Positions 30,925-40,036 of a stretch of DNA of 64,000 bases are shown here, piece by piece. The stretch is from UBA2210 sp036825195 (lineage in GTDB: Bacteria > Desulfobacterota > Syntrophia > Syntrophales > UBA2210). A program made the translations under genes and the position numbers. Each line of letters opens with the position of its first letter. Within the stretch, counting starts at the first letter, position 1. Under the pieces are notes generated by a model. That model did not search any database and was not told where the DNA came from. It saw nothing but the letters and a program-made list of their open reading frames with translations. The stretch spans positions 1 to 64,000 of the forward strand of contig DAISYQ010000013.1 of NCBI GenBank assembly GCA_036825195.1, read 5' to 3'.

Positions 30925-31860
30925 CTACGTTGAGCTGTCCTCTGAATTGATTCCTTGGGCCTTGCCGTCTTGTAACGGTTGTGAATGATGCACCAGTACC
31001 GGGATGTTCGTGTGAAAAAGGGCGCTGGCGGTTTTTACAAGAAACCAGAATGCCAGCAACGGTAAAACGATAACCTGAATCAGAAAGATGCCAACGTACA
31101 GGAATGTCAGCTTGAGAAGATTTTCTATGATATCTCCCGCATTGGTAACGATAGCCACGAGGGCATTGTTGAACTCTGTTGATTTTCGTTTAAGAAACGA
31201 CGCGCTATTCTCGATGGTCCCCACAACTCCATCAATTTCCGGGAGTGACAAATCCGTTAATTTTTCAAGTTCACCGGAACCAATAGCCAGTTCCTGATTT
31301 GCGTTTGCTATTTGTTCGGCGAAGAACTGTCTATGGAGATATTCGTCCGCAACGGACGATAGGGGAAGAAAGAAGCGGGCGATAACAACAAGTACTATTA
31401 CCCTCGTGAGAGTTTTCTGCAAGGACGTTATCCGTTCATTATCGAACCATACCAGCAAGGAGAGGATAAACAGAAATACGGCGAGTATAGGCGGTGCAAG
31501 CGATACGCTGATTTCATATACCAGCTTCTGGACCCCCAATGACGTAATCGCCGTCACGAGCACGTCGGAAAGGCGTTCCGTCATATCATCGATCGGATCC
31601 AGGGCCTGACCGACGGCCAACGATACGCCCACCCCTGCGGGTTCCAACTGAAGGCTTGAGTCCTTTATAATTGAAACAGAGGCATTGATAACCCTGCAGG
31701 TCGCATAGGCTACTCCGGCTTTCGTTATTGCTTCGCGAAAGTAATCGTCAGTGGTGGTGTCCAAAACCGGAACCTTGAGACCGGAGGAGAACAGCAGCAG
31801 TATCGCCAGTATCACTCCAATAGAGGATCGTATTATCTTTTGTTTTTTTGTAGTTTTCAT
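30925..31860 (-). CDS. Membrane protein of unknown function
   Basis: A 311-residue protein with an N-terminal helix (about 10-30) and three or four further segments (about 118-140, 150-168, 250-290). The middle (about 175-245) is hydrophilic with predicted helices and probably periplasmic. No domain recognised. It stands alone between a DUF3795 gene and a methyltransferase gene on the same strand. Confidence 0.72.
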   Translation of the reverse strand: MKTTKKQKIIRSSIGVILAILLLFSSGLKVPVLDTTTDDYFREAITKAGVAYATCRVINASVSIIKDSSLQLEPAGVGVSLAVGQALDPIDDMTERLSDVLVTAITSLGVQKLVYEISVSLAPPILAVFLFILSLLVWFDNERITSLQKTLTRVIVLVVIARFFLPLSSVADEYLHRQFFAEQIANANQELAIGSGELEKLTDLSLPEIDGVVGTIENSASFLKRKSTEFNNALVAIVTNAGDIIENLLKLTFLYVGIFLIQVIVLPLLAFWFLVKTASALFHTNIPVLVHHSQPLQDGKAQGINSEDSST

Positions 31861-31929
31861 TGGGTGTAATGTCCTTCGTTGCTGATACGTCGTGCTTTTT
31901 AGTCGGCCCTATGATTCGTGTTCGAGCTG

Positions 31930-32583
31930 TTATCGTACGACTGGTTTTCTCGCGAACACGTACGCCCTTCGACTTTCGTATTCTATGTTCGGATAGGGCT
32001 CTCTTTCGATTATTTCTATCCGTTCAAATCCACTCTCCTTCAGACAGCCGGAAATAAAATCCGTAGTGAAGAACATGAAATCTATATCGATCTTCGCGCC
32101 GAGAAATTCATCTATATGGATTGTTTTATCACCGATGTGGTAGGTGAAAAGAAATAATCCTCCCGGCTGTAATACACGAAATACTTCTCGAAAAGCGATC
32201 CCTACCTGTTCATCTGTAAAGTGAACAATGGCATAGAACGCCACAACGCCGCCTATTGAGTCGTCATCGCACTCGAGCCCGAGTATATTGCCCTTTCGGA
32301 AGGGTATTCCGGGATGGAGTATTCGTGCCTGCTTCAGCAGTACTTCGGACAGATCCAGCCCGGAGATTTCAATTCCAAGATTGCGCAGGTATTGTGTGGT
32401 GTTGCCGGAACCGCAGCCGAGATCCCAGACCGGCTTTATCTTTCCGATTTCTTTCGAAAATCTGTGGAGGATTTCTTGATCTTTCGGTTTCTTCTCGTGA
32501 TCATAAGAAAATGCTTTGGCATATTCTTTTGCTACCGTATCGTACACTCTTTCTATGCTATCTAATTCCTGTCCCATAGCCAT
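31930..32583 (-). CDS. Class I SAM-dependent methyltransferase
   Basis: A 217-residue protein starting RVYDTVAKEYAKAFSYDHEK, with PVWDLGCGSGNTTQYLRNLG (motif I), ISGLDLSEVLLKQAR (motif II), VAFYAIVHFTDEQV and LQPGGLFLFTYH (post-motif III). The order and spacing match the Methyltransf_25/UbiE-type small-molecule enzymes. Substrate unknown. Confidence 0.87.
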   Translation of the reverse strand: MAMGQELDSIERVYDTVAKEYAKAFSYDHEKKPKDQEILHRFSKEIGKIKPVWDLGCGSGNTTQYLRNLGIEISGLDLSEVLLKQARILHPGIPFRKGNILGLECDDDSIGGVVAFYAIVHFTDEQVGIAFREVFRVLQPGGLFLFTYHIGDKTIHIDEFLGAKIDIDFMFFTTDFISGCLKESGFERIEIIEREPYPNIEYESRRAYVFARKPVVR

Positions 32584-32758
32584 AGCCCCTCATCGGCACG
32601 AGGTATGAGTGTTCGCCTGTGTGAGGATTGTGAGCCGATGTAATGTGCTCTATCCGGTACTGGTCCTATTATTGACCTTCATAAATCCTGCGTCACCGGT
32701 TATTGTGTATAGTGCTTCCATAAACATCTTGACGGTCAGCCTTGATATGTATCTGTCG

Positions 32759-33088
32759 TTAATCGACAATAAAGAGCTTGGCACCCCCCGCTGTTGAGGA
32801 GCGATGCGGCTCTGCATTGTCAGCAACCTGATAGCTCATACCCGGCTTGAGAATAAATGTGCGGCCATCTTCCAGTTCCGTGTGTAATTCACCCTCAAGG
32901 CAGAATAGAATATGTCCCTTACTGCACCAATGATCCGCTAGATAGCCTGGAGAATACTCAACCATCCGGACTCGAATATCTCCAAAATTCCGGCTTCTCC
33001 AATAGGCAACGCCGGTATCACCTTTGTGCTCTGTTCGTTCGATTTCGGACCAATTCGTAATACCGAAAGGCGTATCAGTTATGTGCAT
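32759..33088 (-). CDS. DHCW-motif cupin-fold protein
   Basis: A 109-residue protein containing LADHWCSKGHILFCLEGELH, the conserved metal-site segment of the DHCW-motif cupin family, and the second cupin block LKPGMSYQVADNAEPHR. Small cytoplasmic beta-barrel; reaction unknown. Preceded by AGGAGA. Confidence 0.88.
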   Translation of the reverse strand: MHITDTPFGITNWSEIERTEHKGDTGVAYWRSRNFGDIRVRMVEYSPGYLADHWCSKGHILFCLEGELHTELEDGRTFILKPGMSYQVADNAEPHRSSTAGGAKLFIVD

Positions 33089-33231
33089 GTATTGTTCTCC
33101 TGAGACTCGTACCGGCGGTCATCTGCGGTGCGCGCCAGTCCGTTCGAACTCCGCCCCGGTTGGGCAACAGGCCGTAAAGAATGCACTTCAATCCTCCCGC
33201 TGCCCTTTCCCCCTAGTGTAATACGTCGTGT

Positions 33232-33729
33232 TCAATCCACCCTGAAAAAAGCCTTTTGCTTCGCGCCGCAGACAGGACAGGTCTCCGGGGCCTCGCTTTC
33301 ATGGGTATAGCCACAGATCGAGCAGACATAATAGCAGTCAACAGCAGACGGGTTATCAAGTTCTTTGATCATCTTCTGATATAATCCCGCGTGGATCTCC
33401 TCAACCGCATTGGCGAAAACAAAACTTCTTTCCGCCGCCTTGTCGCCCTCTTCCCTGGCCGCTTCGATCATGGCGGGGTACATCGACTTGAATTCGTGGA
33501 TCTCGCCCGCTTCCGCCTCTTTTAAATTTTCGAGGGTGCTGTGTATCCCGCCCATGGCCTTCAGATGGGCGTGGGCATGCACGGTCTCAGCCTCTGCCGC
33601 GGCCCTGAACAGTTTCGCAGCCTGGGGATGGCCCTCCTTGTCTGCCTGTTTTGCAAAGGCCAGATATTTTCTGTTTGCCTGAGACTCGCCCGCAAATGCT
33701 TCCTGAAGGTTCAACTTTGTTTTACCCAT
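33232..33729 (-). CDS. rbr: Rubrerythrin
   Basis: A 165-residue protein: a ferritin-like four-helix domain (LNLQEAFAGESQANRKYLAF; E-x-x-H motifs in AAEAETVHAHAH and VEEIHAGLYQKM) followed by a rubredoxin-like domain with two Cys pairs (CSICGYTHE, CPVCGAKQKAFF). It reduces hydrogen peroxide in anaerobes using the diiron site and accepts electrons through the rubredoxin iron. It stands alone, with 450 bases of non-coding sequence upstream. Confidence 0.96.
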   Translation of the reverse strand: MGKTKLNLQEAFAGESQANRKYLAFAKQADKEGHPQAAKLFRAAAEAETVHAHAHLKAMGGIHSTLENLKEAEAGEIHEFKSMYPAMIEAAREEGDKAAERSFVFANAVEEIHAGLYQKMIKELDNPSAVDCYYVCSICGYTHESEAPETCPVCGAKQKAFFRVD

Positions 33730-34182
33730 CTTTCATTCCTTTCAAAGGTTTATTCTTATACTGCATGTTACTGTCTTTAAGGCAGAGGCTCTGCCGATTA
33801 TTCCGGTATGCAATTAATATGTACGGTACATATATATCGGCCGACCCGTTGGATCACCATGCGATTACTCACCGCTTCACGGTTATGCTCCCTGATCTTT
33901 TGCAGGGCTATCCTTGATGCGGGGTATATAAAAAAGATTATACTTGCTCCATTCTTATGTCAATATATAACTGTGATATGCCCGAATTATAAGGGTTTCT
34001 GGAAACGCTGTATCTGAAGTTGATACCATGTGTAGCATCGGTCTGTCCGTTGATGATGCAACGTTCTGATTTTATATTGACAAAGAAAACGGTTTTTGAA
34101 ATGAATGTGCCAATACGGGTAGTAAGCGCAATCGCGCAACCTGGCGTGTTGAATACCACAGGATTCAGAAAGGGGACCGAGG
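33730..34182. other. Gene-free divergent region
   Basis: About 450 bases between rubrerythrin (minus) and a secreted-protein gene (plus). It is A+T-rich, with a TTGACA at 34077-34082 that could be a -35 element for the plus-strand gene but no good -10, and a TACGGTACATATATA stretch near 33820. I see no RNA gene, repeat or operator I can defend. Confidence 0.5.
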
Positions 34183-34767
34183 ATGAAAAGGATATGTGGA
34201 GGAGTCGTGTTGGCTTGTCTGTTCTTTGCAGCCAACCTTTTTGCTACGGACTTTGATACGGCAGAAAAGTTCCGTAAACTCGATGATAAAATCAACAGGG
34301 CATTACAGAACAATGAGTGGCATTATGTCGGTAAGACCTTTGTTCGTGCCTTGTGGGATGATTTCAAGATAGCTCACGAGAACACAAAGCCGGAACTCTC
34401 TTCCGCCAAGATTTATGGAAAAGTTCCGAATATCGAAGACTACAGCCAATACGCAGGCGTATACAGACGCGAAAACAAAGAGGACGCTAAGGCCTTCGTT
34501 GAGATCAAGAAATCAGAGAAGGGGGTCTTTTTTGTAGAACTTGCGGGCTATCACTATCCGGCGGTGGCTACCGGGAAGAGTATCGTGTTTACGACCGGAA
34601 CGATTAAATCCACCCCAGCCCTCCCTCGGTTGGCTGCGAAACCCTATTGTATGCTTGCAATGTACATGATTGTTCGGATAGATGGAGCATACTTCTTCCT
34701 TGCTGCGGATGCGTCGCCAAACGAGTGGGTCGAGCTGTTCAAGGACGTGGAGAAGGGGAAAGAGTGA
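34183..34767 (+). CDS. Exported protein of unknown function
   Basis: A 194-residue protein with signal peptide MKRICGGVVLACLFFAANLF and cleavage near ATDF. The mature part (FDTAEKFRKLDDKINRALQN, then DYSQYAGVYRRENKEDAKAF and FFVELAGYHYPAV) contains no recognised domain, although the Y-A-G-V-Y-R start recalls small lipocalin-like domains that bind hydrophobic ligands. GGACCGAGG precedes the ATG. Monocistronic. Confidence 0.75.
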   Translation: MKRICGGVVLACLFFAANLFATDFDTAEKFRKLDDKINRALQNNEWHYVGKTFVRALWDDFKIAHENTKPELSSAKIYGKVPNIEDYSQYAGVYRRENKEDAKAFVEIKKSEKGVFFVELAGYHYPAVATGKSIVFTTGTIKSTPALPRLAAKPYCMLAMYMIVRIDGAYFFLAADASPNEWVELFKDVEKGKE

Positions 34768-34900
34768 TCATTTCATGGGATGAGATGGAACCCATTTGGT
34801 CGATCATCACACGGTGAAAGCGTGTCTCTTGCCTCAAAGCCTGCATGTAATCGGTTTCATTTCTCTAAGTATACGTCTTGGCCCATTGTTGCCGTCGAAC

Positions 34901-35602
34901 TCAACGTTCTTGAGATATTGCGTAGGCAACCGCCTGTTTCGCATGTATCGCAGTGGTATCGTAGAGGGGTATCTCGGTATCGCTTTGATTGACCAGCATG
35001 CCGATCTCCGTGCAACCGAGAATTACCCCTTCGGCGCCTTCATTGGCCAGGTTCTCGATAATACGGAGGTATTCCACCCTGGATTCGGCGGTAATCCGGC
35101 CCAGACAAAGTTCCTGATAAATGATATCGTGAACAATCCTCCTGTCTGAGGTATGGGGAACCAGCACATCTAACCCATATTTCCGGTGTAACCGTCCTTT
35201 ATAAAAGTCATGCTCCATGGTAAAGCCGGTGCCCAGGAGGCCGACTTTCTTCACGCCATTCTCTATGAGAACTTCGGCAGTCGCATCGGCTATGTGCAGC
35301 ACCGGAATATGAACGGCTTGTTCTATCTGCGGCGCTACCTTATGCATGGTGTTCGTGCATATGAGTAAAAAATCGGCCCCGGCCGTCTGGACGCTCAGGG
35401 CGGCGGCTGAAAGGATTTCTGCCGTACCGTCCCAATCGCCTTCATGTTGCAGCTTCTCGATGGGATCAAAATCCACGCTGTAGAGAACGACCTTTGCGGA
35501 ATGAAGACCGCCTAGGGCATCTTTTACGCCCTCGTTTATCGCACGGTAGTATCCGACCGTGCTTTCCCAACTCATCCCTCCTATTAGGCCTATCGTTTTC
35601 AT
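34901..35602 (-). CDS. Aspartate/glutamate racemase family protein
   Basis: A 233-residue protein starting MKTIGLIGGMSWESTVGYYR, the classical N-terminus of the aspartate racemase branch. Both catalytic cysteines are present, in LICTNTMHK and GCTEIGML. It should interconvert an amino acid's L and D forms, possibly aspartate or glutamate. The start at 35602 is chosen because the family begins there; the upstream in-frame extension overlaps the lipoprotein gene's 3' end. Confidence 0.9.
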   Translation of the reverse strand: MKTIGLIGGMSWESTVGYYRAINEGVKDALGGLHSAKVVLYSVDFDPIEKLQHEGDWDGTAEILSAAALSVQTAGADFLLICTNTMHKVAPQIEQAVHIPVLHIADATAEVLIENGVKKVGLLGTGFTMEHDFYKGRLHRKYGLDVLVPHTSDRRIVHDIIYQELCLGRITAESRVEYLRIIENLANEGAEGVILGCTEIGMLVNQSDTEIPLYDTTAIHAKQAVAYAISQER

Positions 35603-35660
35603 GTCGATGCTCCAACTGTCCATCTGCAAGGTATGTAAGGGATCATCAATAATGACCGAC

Positions 35661-36161
35661 TTACTGGAAGGGGTCTTTCCCGATATGGAGCGAATCCCAC
35701 TTTCTGTCGTCTCCCAGAAATTCCCCCGAATAACTGAAGCAAAAGGCAGCGGCTTCACCGGGAAGCGATACGCTTGCATTGAAGGGTATCTTTTCGGGGG
35801 CGGTTGAATTCACCGAATAGAGAGGGCTGATATGGTGGGTGCTTATCACCCTTCCATCGGTATATAGAAAGCTGACAAGAAGACTCAGACTTCTGATTTT
35901 CGGATAACTATTGGTTATGGATTCTGATATCGATATATTACCTTCCAGACTCAAACGATCGGGCAGCGACGTATAGGTATAATGAACCGCTAATTCGTTG
36001 GTATTCCATATCCCTGATTCGGTGCCGCCTGAGACGATATGAATCCGGTCGGCCTGCTTTGCCGTTTCCCCCCGGTATAGCTCGTGGGTGCTGGCACATG
36101 CCAGCAGTGAAAACAGTGACAAAGATATGAATATAATGACCCGGGTATTTTTTTGTACCAT
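35661..36161 (-). CDS. Lipoprotein of unknown function
   Basis: A 166-residue protein whose signal ends in the lipobox SLLAC (Cys near 22). The mature part is rich in beta-strand-like segments and Ser/Thr (ISISESITNSYPKIRSLSLL), consistent with a beta-sandwich envelope protein. No family recognised. A tiny second lipoprotein gene lies 42 bases upstream on the same strand. Confidence 0.78.
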   Translation of the reverse strand: MVQKNTRVIIFISLSLFSLLACASTHELYRGETAKQADRIHIVSGGTESGIWNTNELAVHYTYTSLPDRLSLEGNISISESITNSYPKIRSLSLLVSFLYTDGRVISTHHISPLYSVNSTAPEKIPFNASVSLPGEAAAFCFSYSGEFLGDDRKWDSLHIGKDPFQ

Positions 36162-36203
36162 AATTCACTCCTTTCTCGCTTGTGTGTTCTGTGGCATCTC
36201 CGT

Positions 36204-36308
36204 CTAAAGTCCCGGGATTCCGATAGGGCCGGGAAGATCAGGGATGCAGCATCCTGAAAGCGAGATCATAATTAACAAGATAAATGCTAACAGTGCCAGT
36301 TGTTTCAT
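36204..36308 (-). CDS. Very small lipoprotein (34 residues)
   Basis: Reads MKQLALLAFILLIMISLSGC followed by CIPDLPGPIGIPGL and TAG. The lipobox SLSGC is perfect and a GAAGGA ribosome-binding site lies at the right distance (AAGGAATCCGA-ATG), so this is probably a genuine gene giving a 15-residue mature lipopeptide. Similar tiny lipoproteins elsewhere act as entericidin-like or lysis peptides, but no such role can be shown here. Confidence 0.65.
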   Translation of the reverse strand: MKQLALLAFILLIMISLSGCCIPDLPGPIGIPGL

Positions 36309-36396
36309 TCGGATTCCTTCTCAAGGTATAACAAAAAGCTGAATCGGAGCGACCCTAGAGACTCGATCAGTTCTATTGATTTGTTAGAATTTTATA

Positions 36397-37416
36397 CTAC
36401 GTCTCTTTCGCAAACTTAGCTTCCATAAGTATATTTTTTTCGTGCCATTTTCCCCACATTTCTTGTTCTTGCCTGAATAGTTTGTGATCTACTATCCGAG
36501 GTGCGTATTTCTCTATTTCAGGATCTGGTTCGTTTGAAAAGATCATCCTATATGAATTTTCAGCGATTATCTTTCTGATAAATAAAGTTTTCTCCTTATT
36601 GAACCGAGTTCCCTTTATCGGTGGTTTACATCCAATTTCAGTAAACAAAAGATGCTCTGAGTCTAATGGAAAAATAATATTACCTCTCTTAACACCCCAA
36701 CCACCTTTTAAATCATACTGATTTTGACTGATAAAATTTAGTCTAACGACGGGATTATCACTCGTGAACCATTTCATGCCATTGTATGGACGTATTATAG
36801 TCCATTTGTGTTTATTTAGAATATTGATAGTGTTGTTTAGTATGTGTTTCAAGCTAAATAACCAAGACGAACGTCCTGTATATGATTCTATATTGACGAT
36901 CATTGTTGGTTCGCTGCCTTCCTCATAAGTAGTCGTTATTTTTAAAGGAAGATGATTCTTGTGTTTTGTCGGATTAGAATATTCTTGTCTCTGCTCCAAA
37001 AGTCTTTTGGGAAGGTTTTTTTGCAATTTTTTTAAAGTTTGAGAAAAAATTATTTGAGCTCTTTCGAGATGTTCATGAAGCCTTGCTGGTGTTCTTACGT
37101 CATGTAGTGCCACAAATTTTATCAGTTTATTCCAATCATCTGAAGATAAATGTAAATCACTAATTGCTCGGTTTAGTGCACTTTGAACCGGGGTCTCAAA
37201 CTCTTTATCAAACCACTGCTCTACCTCATCATCTAGTTCTTGATCTTTTAATTGAGAATATAGGTGTAAATGATAGGCTACAGCTTTAGGCGGAGATTTC
37301 TTCCACATATTAATATTATCATGGGATACTAAGGTACGGTAACACCAAAGATAGTTTTCAGAATCACACCAATTTCTGAGATAACTCTGCGAGACAAAAT
37401 GATTTTTGTTACGCAA
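36397..37416 (-). CDS. DUF4238 domain protein
   Basis: A 339-residue soluble protein. It starts NKNHFVSQSYLRNWCDSENY, the H-x-V-Q-x-Y-L-x-x-W signature of DUF4238, and continues with LIKFVALHDVRTPARLHEHL and WFTSDNPVVRLNF, both typical of the family. Function unknown; DUF4238 genes are scattered in genomes and often in variable regions. The gene is visibly richer in A+T than its neighbours, suggesting recent acquisition. No partner gene is adjacent. Confidence 0.82.
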   Translation of the reverse strand: MRNKNHFVSQSYLRNWCDSENYLWCYRTLVSHDNINMWKKSPPKAVAYHLHLYSQLKDQELDDEVEQWFDKEFETPVQSALNRAISDLHLSSDDWNKLIKFVALHDVRTPARLHEHLERAQIIFSQTLKKLQKNLPKRLLEQRQEYSNPTKHKNHLPLKITTTYEEGSEPTMIVNIESYTGRSSWLFSLKHILNNTINILNKHKWTIIRPYNGMKWFTSDNPVVRLNFISQNQYDLKGGWGVKRGNIIFPLDSEHLLFTEIGCKPPIKGTRFNKEKTLFIRKIIAENSYRMIFSNEPDPEIEKYAPRIVDHKLFRQEQEMWGKWHEKNILMEAKFAKET

Positions 37417-38132
37417 CCTATCTTCCTTTCATAATGCATTTTAATCGAATTCTAACAAGTTATTAAACGGGAAAGTATCCGTATCTACCAAGTATTCCGA
37501 TATTGAGTAACAGGGTCTTTATTGACGATCTCCGCTTCCGTCCTATCAGCATATTTAACATCCACGGTTTATGTATTGAAAAAGCCGGGGGAAATTATGG
37601 AAAATAAAGGATACTATGTCAAGGATAATTCAGGGCATAAGCAATAGGAATTATTGGGCGTTGCAAGAATGGAAGAGGAGTATTCAGGCCTTGAGATTTC
37701 ATTTTATACCATAAGGTATAACGGGTTACCTGGTCGGAAAACGCAGGAGTCGAGGTGGTTTTGTTTAAATAGGTTGCAATTTTTGCATATTAGGTATAGA
37801 AACGGCCGCAATCGTCTGACACTTGAGCAGACCGATGATTGAATGGTGCTGTTTTACGTGTCATGTATTGTGCGTGGAAGAGCTGTCCAGATCGCTTTGG
37901 GCAGCTTTTTTTGTGGTTCGGAAAGCCGGCATGCGTCGCATCCGGCTGTTTCTTTAGAAGAAGAGTGCCGGCAACGGCGTTCGTCCAATGGGATTTCAAC
38001 TTCGATGTGCGCGATGATTTCAAAAACCGGAGATGTGAAGCATTTCTGGCAGCTCGCAGTCTTACATAACTAGCCGGCATGCCGTAGACGATTACCGTTT
38101 GCATGAACGTGCCCGGCAGATGAATGGTGATT
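37417..38132. other. Long intergenic region upstream of the RNA helicase
   Basis: About 700 bases with no convincing gene. The left half is A+T-rich like the DUF4238 gene. An intrinsic terminator lies at 37880. A hairpin formed by GCCGGCATGCGTCGCATCCGGC lies at 37924. The last 200 bases would form the leader of the DEAD-box helicase mRNA. Confidence 0.5.
37880..37913 (+). terminator. Rho-independent terminator in the helicase leader
   Basis: AGCTGTCC pairs with GGGCAGCT around an AGATCGCTTT loop and is followed by seven T in total. It points toward the helicase gene, 220 bases away, with no obvious gene before it. It could end a small RNA or act as an attenuator of the helicase transcript. 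Confidence 0.65.
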
Positions 38133-39929
38133 ATGGATTTTCAAGAATTGGGATTAAATGAGGAACTGGTCCGCGCGGTGAAGGCGTTGGGCTTTGTAAA
38201 CCCAATGCCGATACAGGAGCAGGCCATCCCCGTACTGCTCGACGGCAGTCGGGATGTTGTGGGATCGGCGCAAACCGGTACCGGGAAAACGGGGGCTTTT
38301 GGTCTGCCGCTGCTTCAGCTTATCGACAGGTCGGTGCCGCACCCGCAGGCGCTTGTCCTGTGCCCTACCCGTGAGCTTTGCATTCAGATAACGAATGACA
38401 TAAAGCAGTTTTCACTCTGCATGGAAGGAGTCCGCACGGCTGCCGTATACGGCGGTGCCAGCATCGAAGTCCAGATAAGGCAGATAAAACGCGGTGCCCA
38501 GATAATTGTGGCGACACCGGGGCGGCTGAATGATCTGCTTCGGCGAAAAGCGGTGAAGATGGAACATATCTCTGTGGCGGTTTTGGATGAAGCCGATGAA
38601 ATGCTGAATATGGGATTTAAGGAAGATATCGATTTAATCCTGGCAACACTGCCGCCGCATCGGCGTATATGGCTGTTTTCTGCGACCATGCCTTCGGGCG
38701 TTGCGGCGATTGCAACGAAGTATCTTACTGATCCGGTGAAGATAACCGTGAACAGCAAACAAAAAAGCCCGGAGAAGATCGAGCATACCTGCTACACGAT
38801 ACAGGAAAAAGACCGGTATGAGGCCCTGAAACGGATTCTGGATTTTTCTCCCGGAATTTTCGGTCTGGTATTCTGCCGGACCCGAAAGGAAACACAGGAT
38901 GTGGCCGCCAGGCTGATACAGGACGGCTATGACTCGGGTGCCCTTCATGGAGAATTATCTCAGGCGCAACGGGACAGCGTGATGCAGAGATTCCGACAGG
39001 CATCGATCCGTATTCTTGTGGCAACTGATGTTGCCGCACGAGGGCTTGACGTCAATGATATCACCCACGTGATTCATTACAATCTGCCGAATGAGCCGGA
39101 GATGTATATTCACCGCAGCGGGAGGACAGCGCGCGCCGGAAAGCATGGATCGTCGATTGCACTGATCAATGTGAAAGAAAAATACCGACTCCAGGCCATT
39201 GAGAAGCGATTGAAAATCCAGTTTGATTTCGAGAAAGTCCCTGATGGACCGGGAATTTGCAAAAAACAGCTCCTCAGTCAAATTGAAAAAATTGTTGATA
39301 CAAAGGTCAACGATGCCGATATCGCCGAATACCTGCCTGTCGCATACGAAGCCCTGCGCGGAATAGATAAAAATGAACTGATAAAACGATTGGTTTCTTC
39401 CGAGTTTACTCATTTTATTGACTATTACCGCCATTCCAGCGATATCAATGTGAAACCCCTGAAAAAGGCCGTCACTGGTACCGGAACGACGAACCCGAAG
39501 ACCCGCGTGAAAGACAGCCGCACAAACAGCGTGAAGGATGGCATAAAAGATAGCCGGAAGGACACTCGGAAAGATAGAAAAGCCCAGCGGTTTTTTATCA
39601 ACATCGGGCGGCTGGATAAAATGAATGAAGGCTCTATCGTAAAGCTGATATGCGACCACTCTGACATCCGGGCAAGCATGATCGGACAGGTCAATCTGAA
39701 ACGTTCTTACTCCTTTTTCGAGGTGGAGAACAGGGTGGCTGGAATGATGCTCCAGTCAATAAGGAACGCCAAGTTCTATGGCAGAGAGGTCATGATCCGG
39801 GAAGTTTTCGATAAAAAAATTCCGCCATCAATACGAGCGGAAGCCATAAGAAACCTAATAAACGGCGTCAGCATTACGCTGCCGCCATGTGACAACAGGC
39901 TTTTCCACGGCACTTTTATGGATAGATGA
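38133..39929 (+). CDS. DEAD-box ATP-dependent RNA helicase (CsdA/DbpA type)
   Basis: About 598 residues. All motifs are present: Q-motif MPIQEQAIPVLL, I AQTGTGKT, Ia PTRELC, II VLDEADEML, III FSATMP, V ATDVAARGLD, VI HRSGRTARAGK. A basic Lys/Arg/Asp-rich linker (about 460-490) is followed by a DbpA-type RNA-binding domain (FFINIGRLDKMNEGSIVKLI, SYSFFEVENRVAGM). It unwinds RNA duplexes, most likely during ribosome assembly or cold adaptation. The ATG at 38133 begins the family's MDFQELGLN; a GTG 9 bases upstream is possible. Confidence 0.95.
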   Translation: MDFQELGLNEELVRAVKALGFVNPMPIQEQAIPVLLDGSRDVVGSAQTGTGKTGAFGLPLLQLIDRSVPHPQALVLCPTRELCIQITNDIKQFSLCMEGVRTAAVYGGASIEVQIRQIKRGAQIIVATPGRLNDLLRRKAVKMEHISVAVLDEADEMLNMGFKEDIDLILATLPPHRRIWLFSATMPSGVAAIATKYLTDPVKITVNSKQKSPEKIEHTCYTIQEKDRYEALKRILDFSPGIFGLVFCRTRKETQDVAARLIQDGYDSGALHGELSQAQRDSVMQRFRQASIRILVATDVAARGLDVNDITHVIHYNLPNEPEMYIHRSGRTARAGKHGSSIALINVKEKYRLQAIEKRLKIQFDFEKVPDGPGICKKQLLSQIEKIVDTKVNDADIAEYLPVAYEALRGIDKNELIKRLVSSEFTHFIDYYRHSSDINVKPLKKAVTGTGTTNPKTRVKDSRTNSVKDGIKDSRKDTRKDRKAQRFFINIGRLDKMNEGSIVKLICDHSDIRASMIGQVNLKRSYSFFEVENRVAGMMLQSIRNAKFYGREVMIREVFDKKIPPSIRAEAIRNLINGVSITLPPCDNRLFHGTFMDR

Positions 39930-40036
39930 GTGTCAGTCAGTCTTGCCCTGTCCCCTCCTCTGTCCGAATATGTGCCGTGCGGCGCTCAAGGGTTAGAATG
40001 ATAGATCCGTTATCCTGACTGTGACTCATGAGAATA

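Noticed and set aside
37654..37842. Plus-strand frame of 62 codons upstream of the helicase
   Set aside because: Sequence of low protein character (many Arg/Gln/Trp in no pattern), no start signal, in an A+T-rich intergenic stretch.
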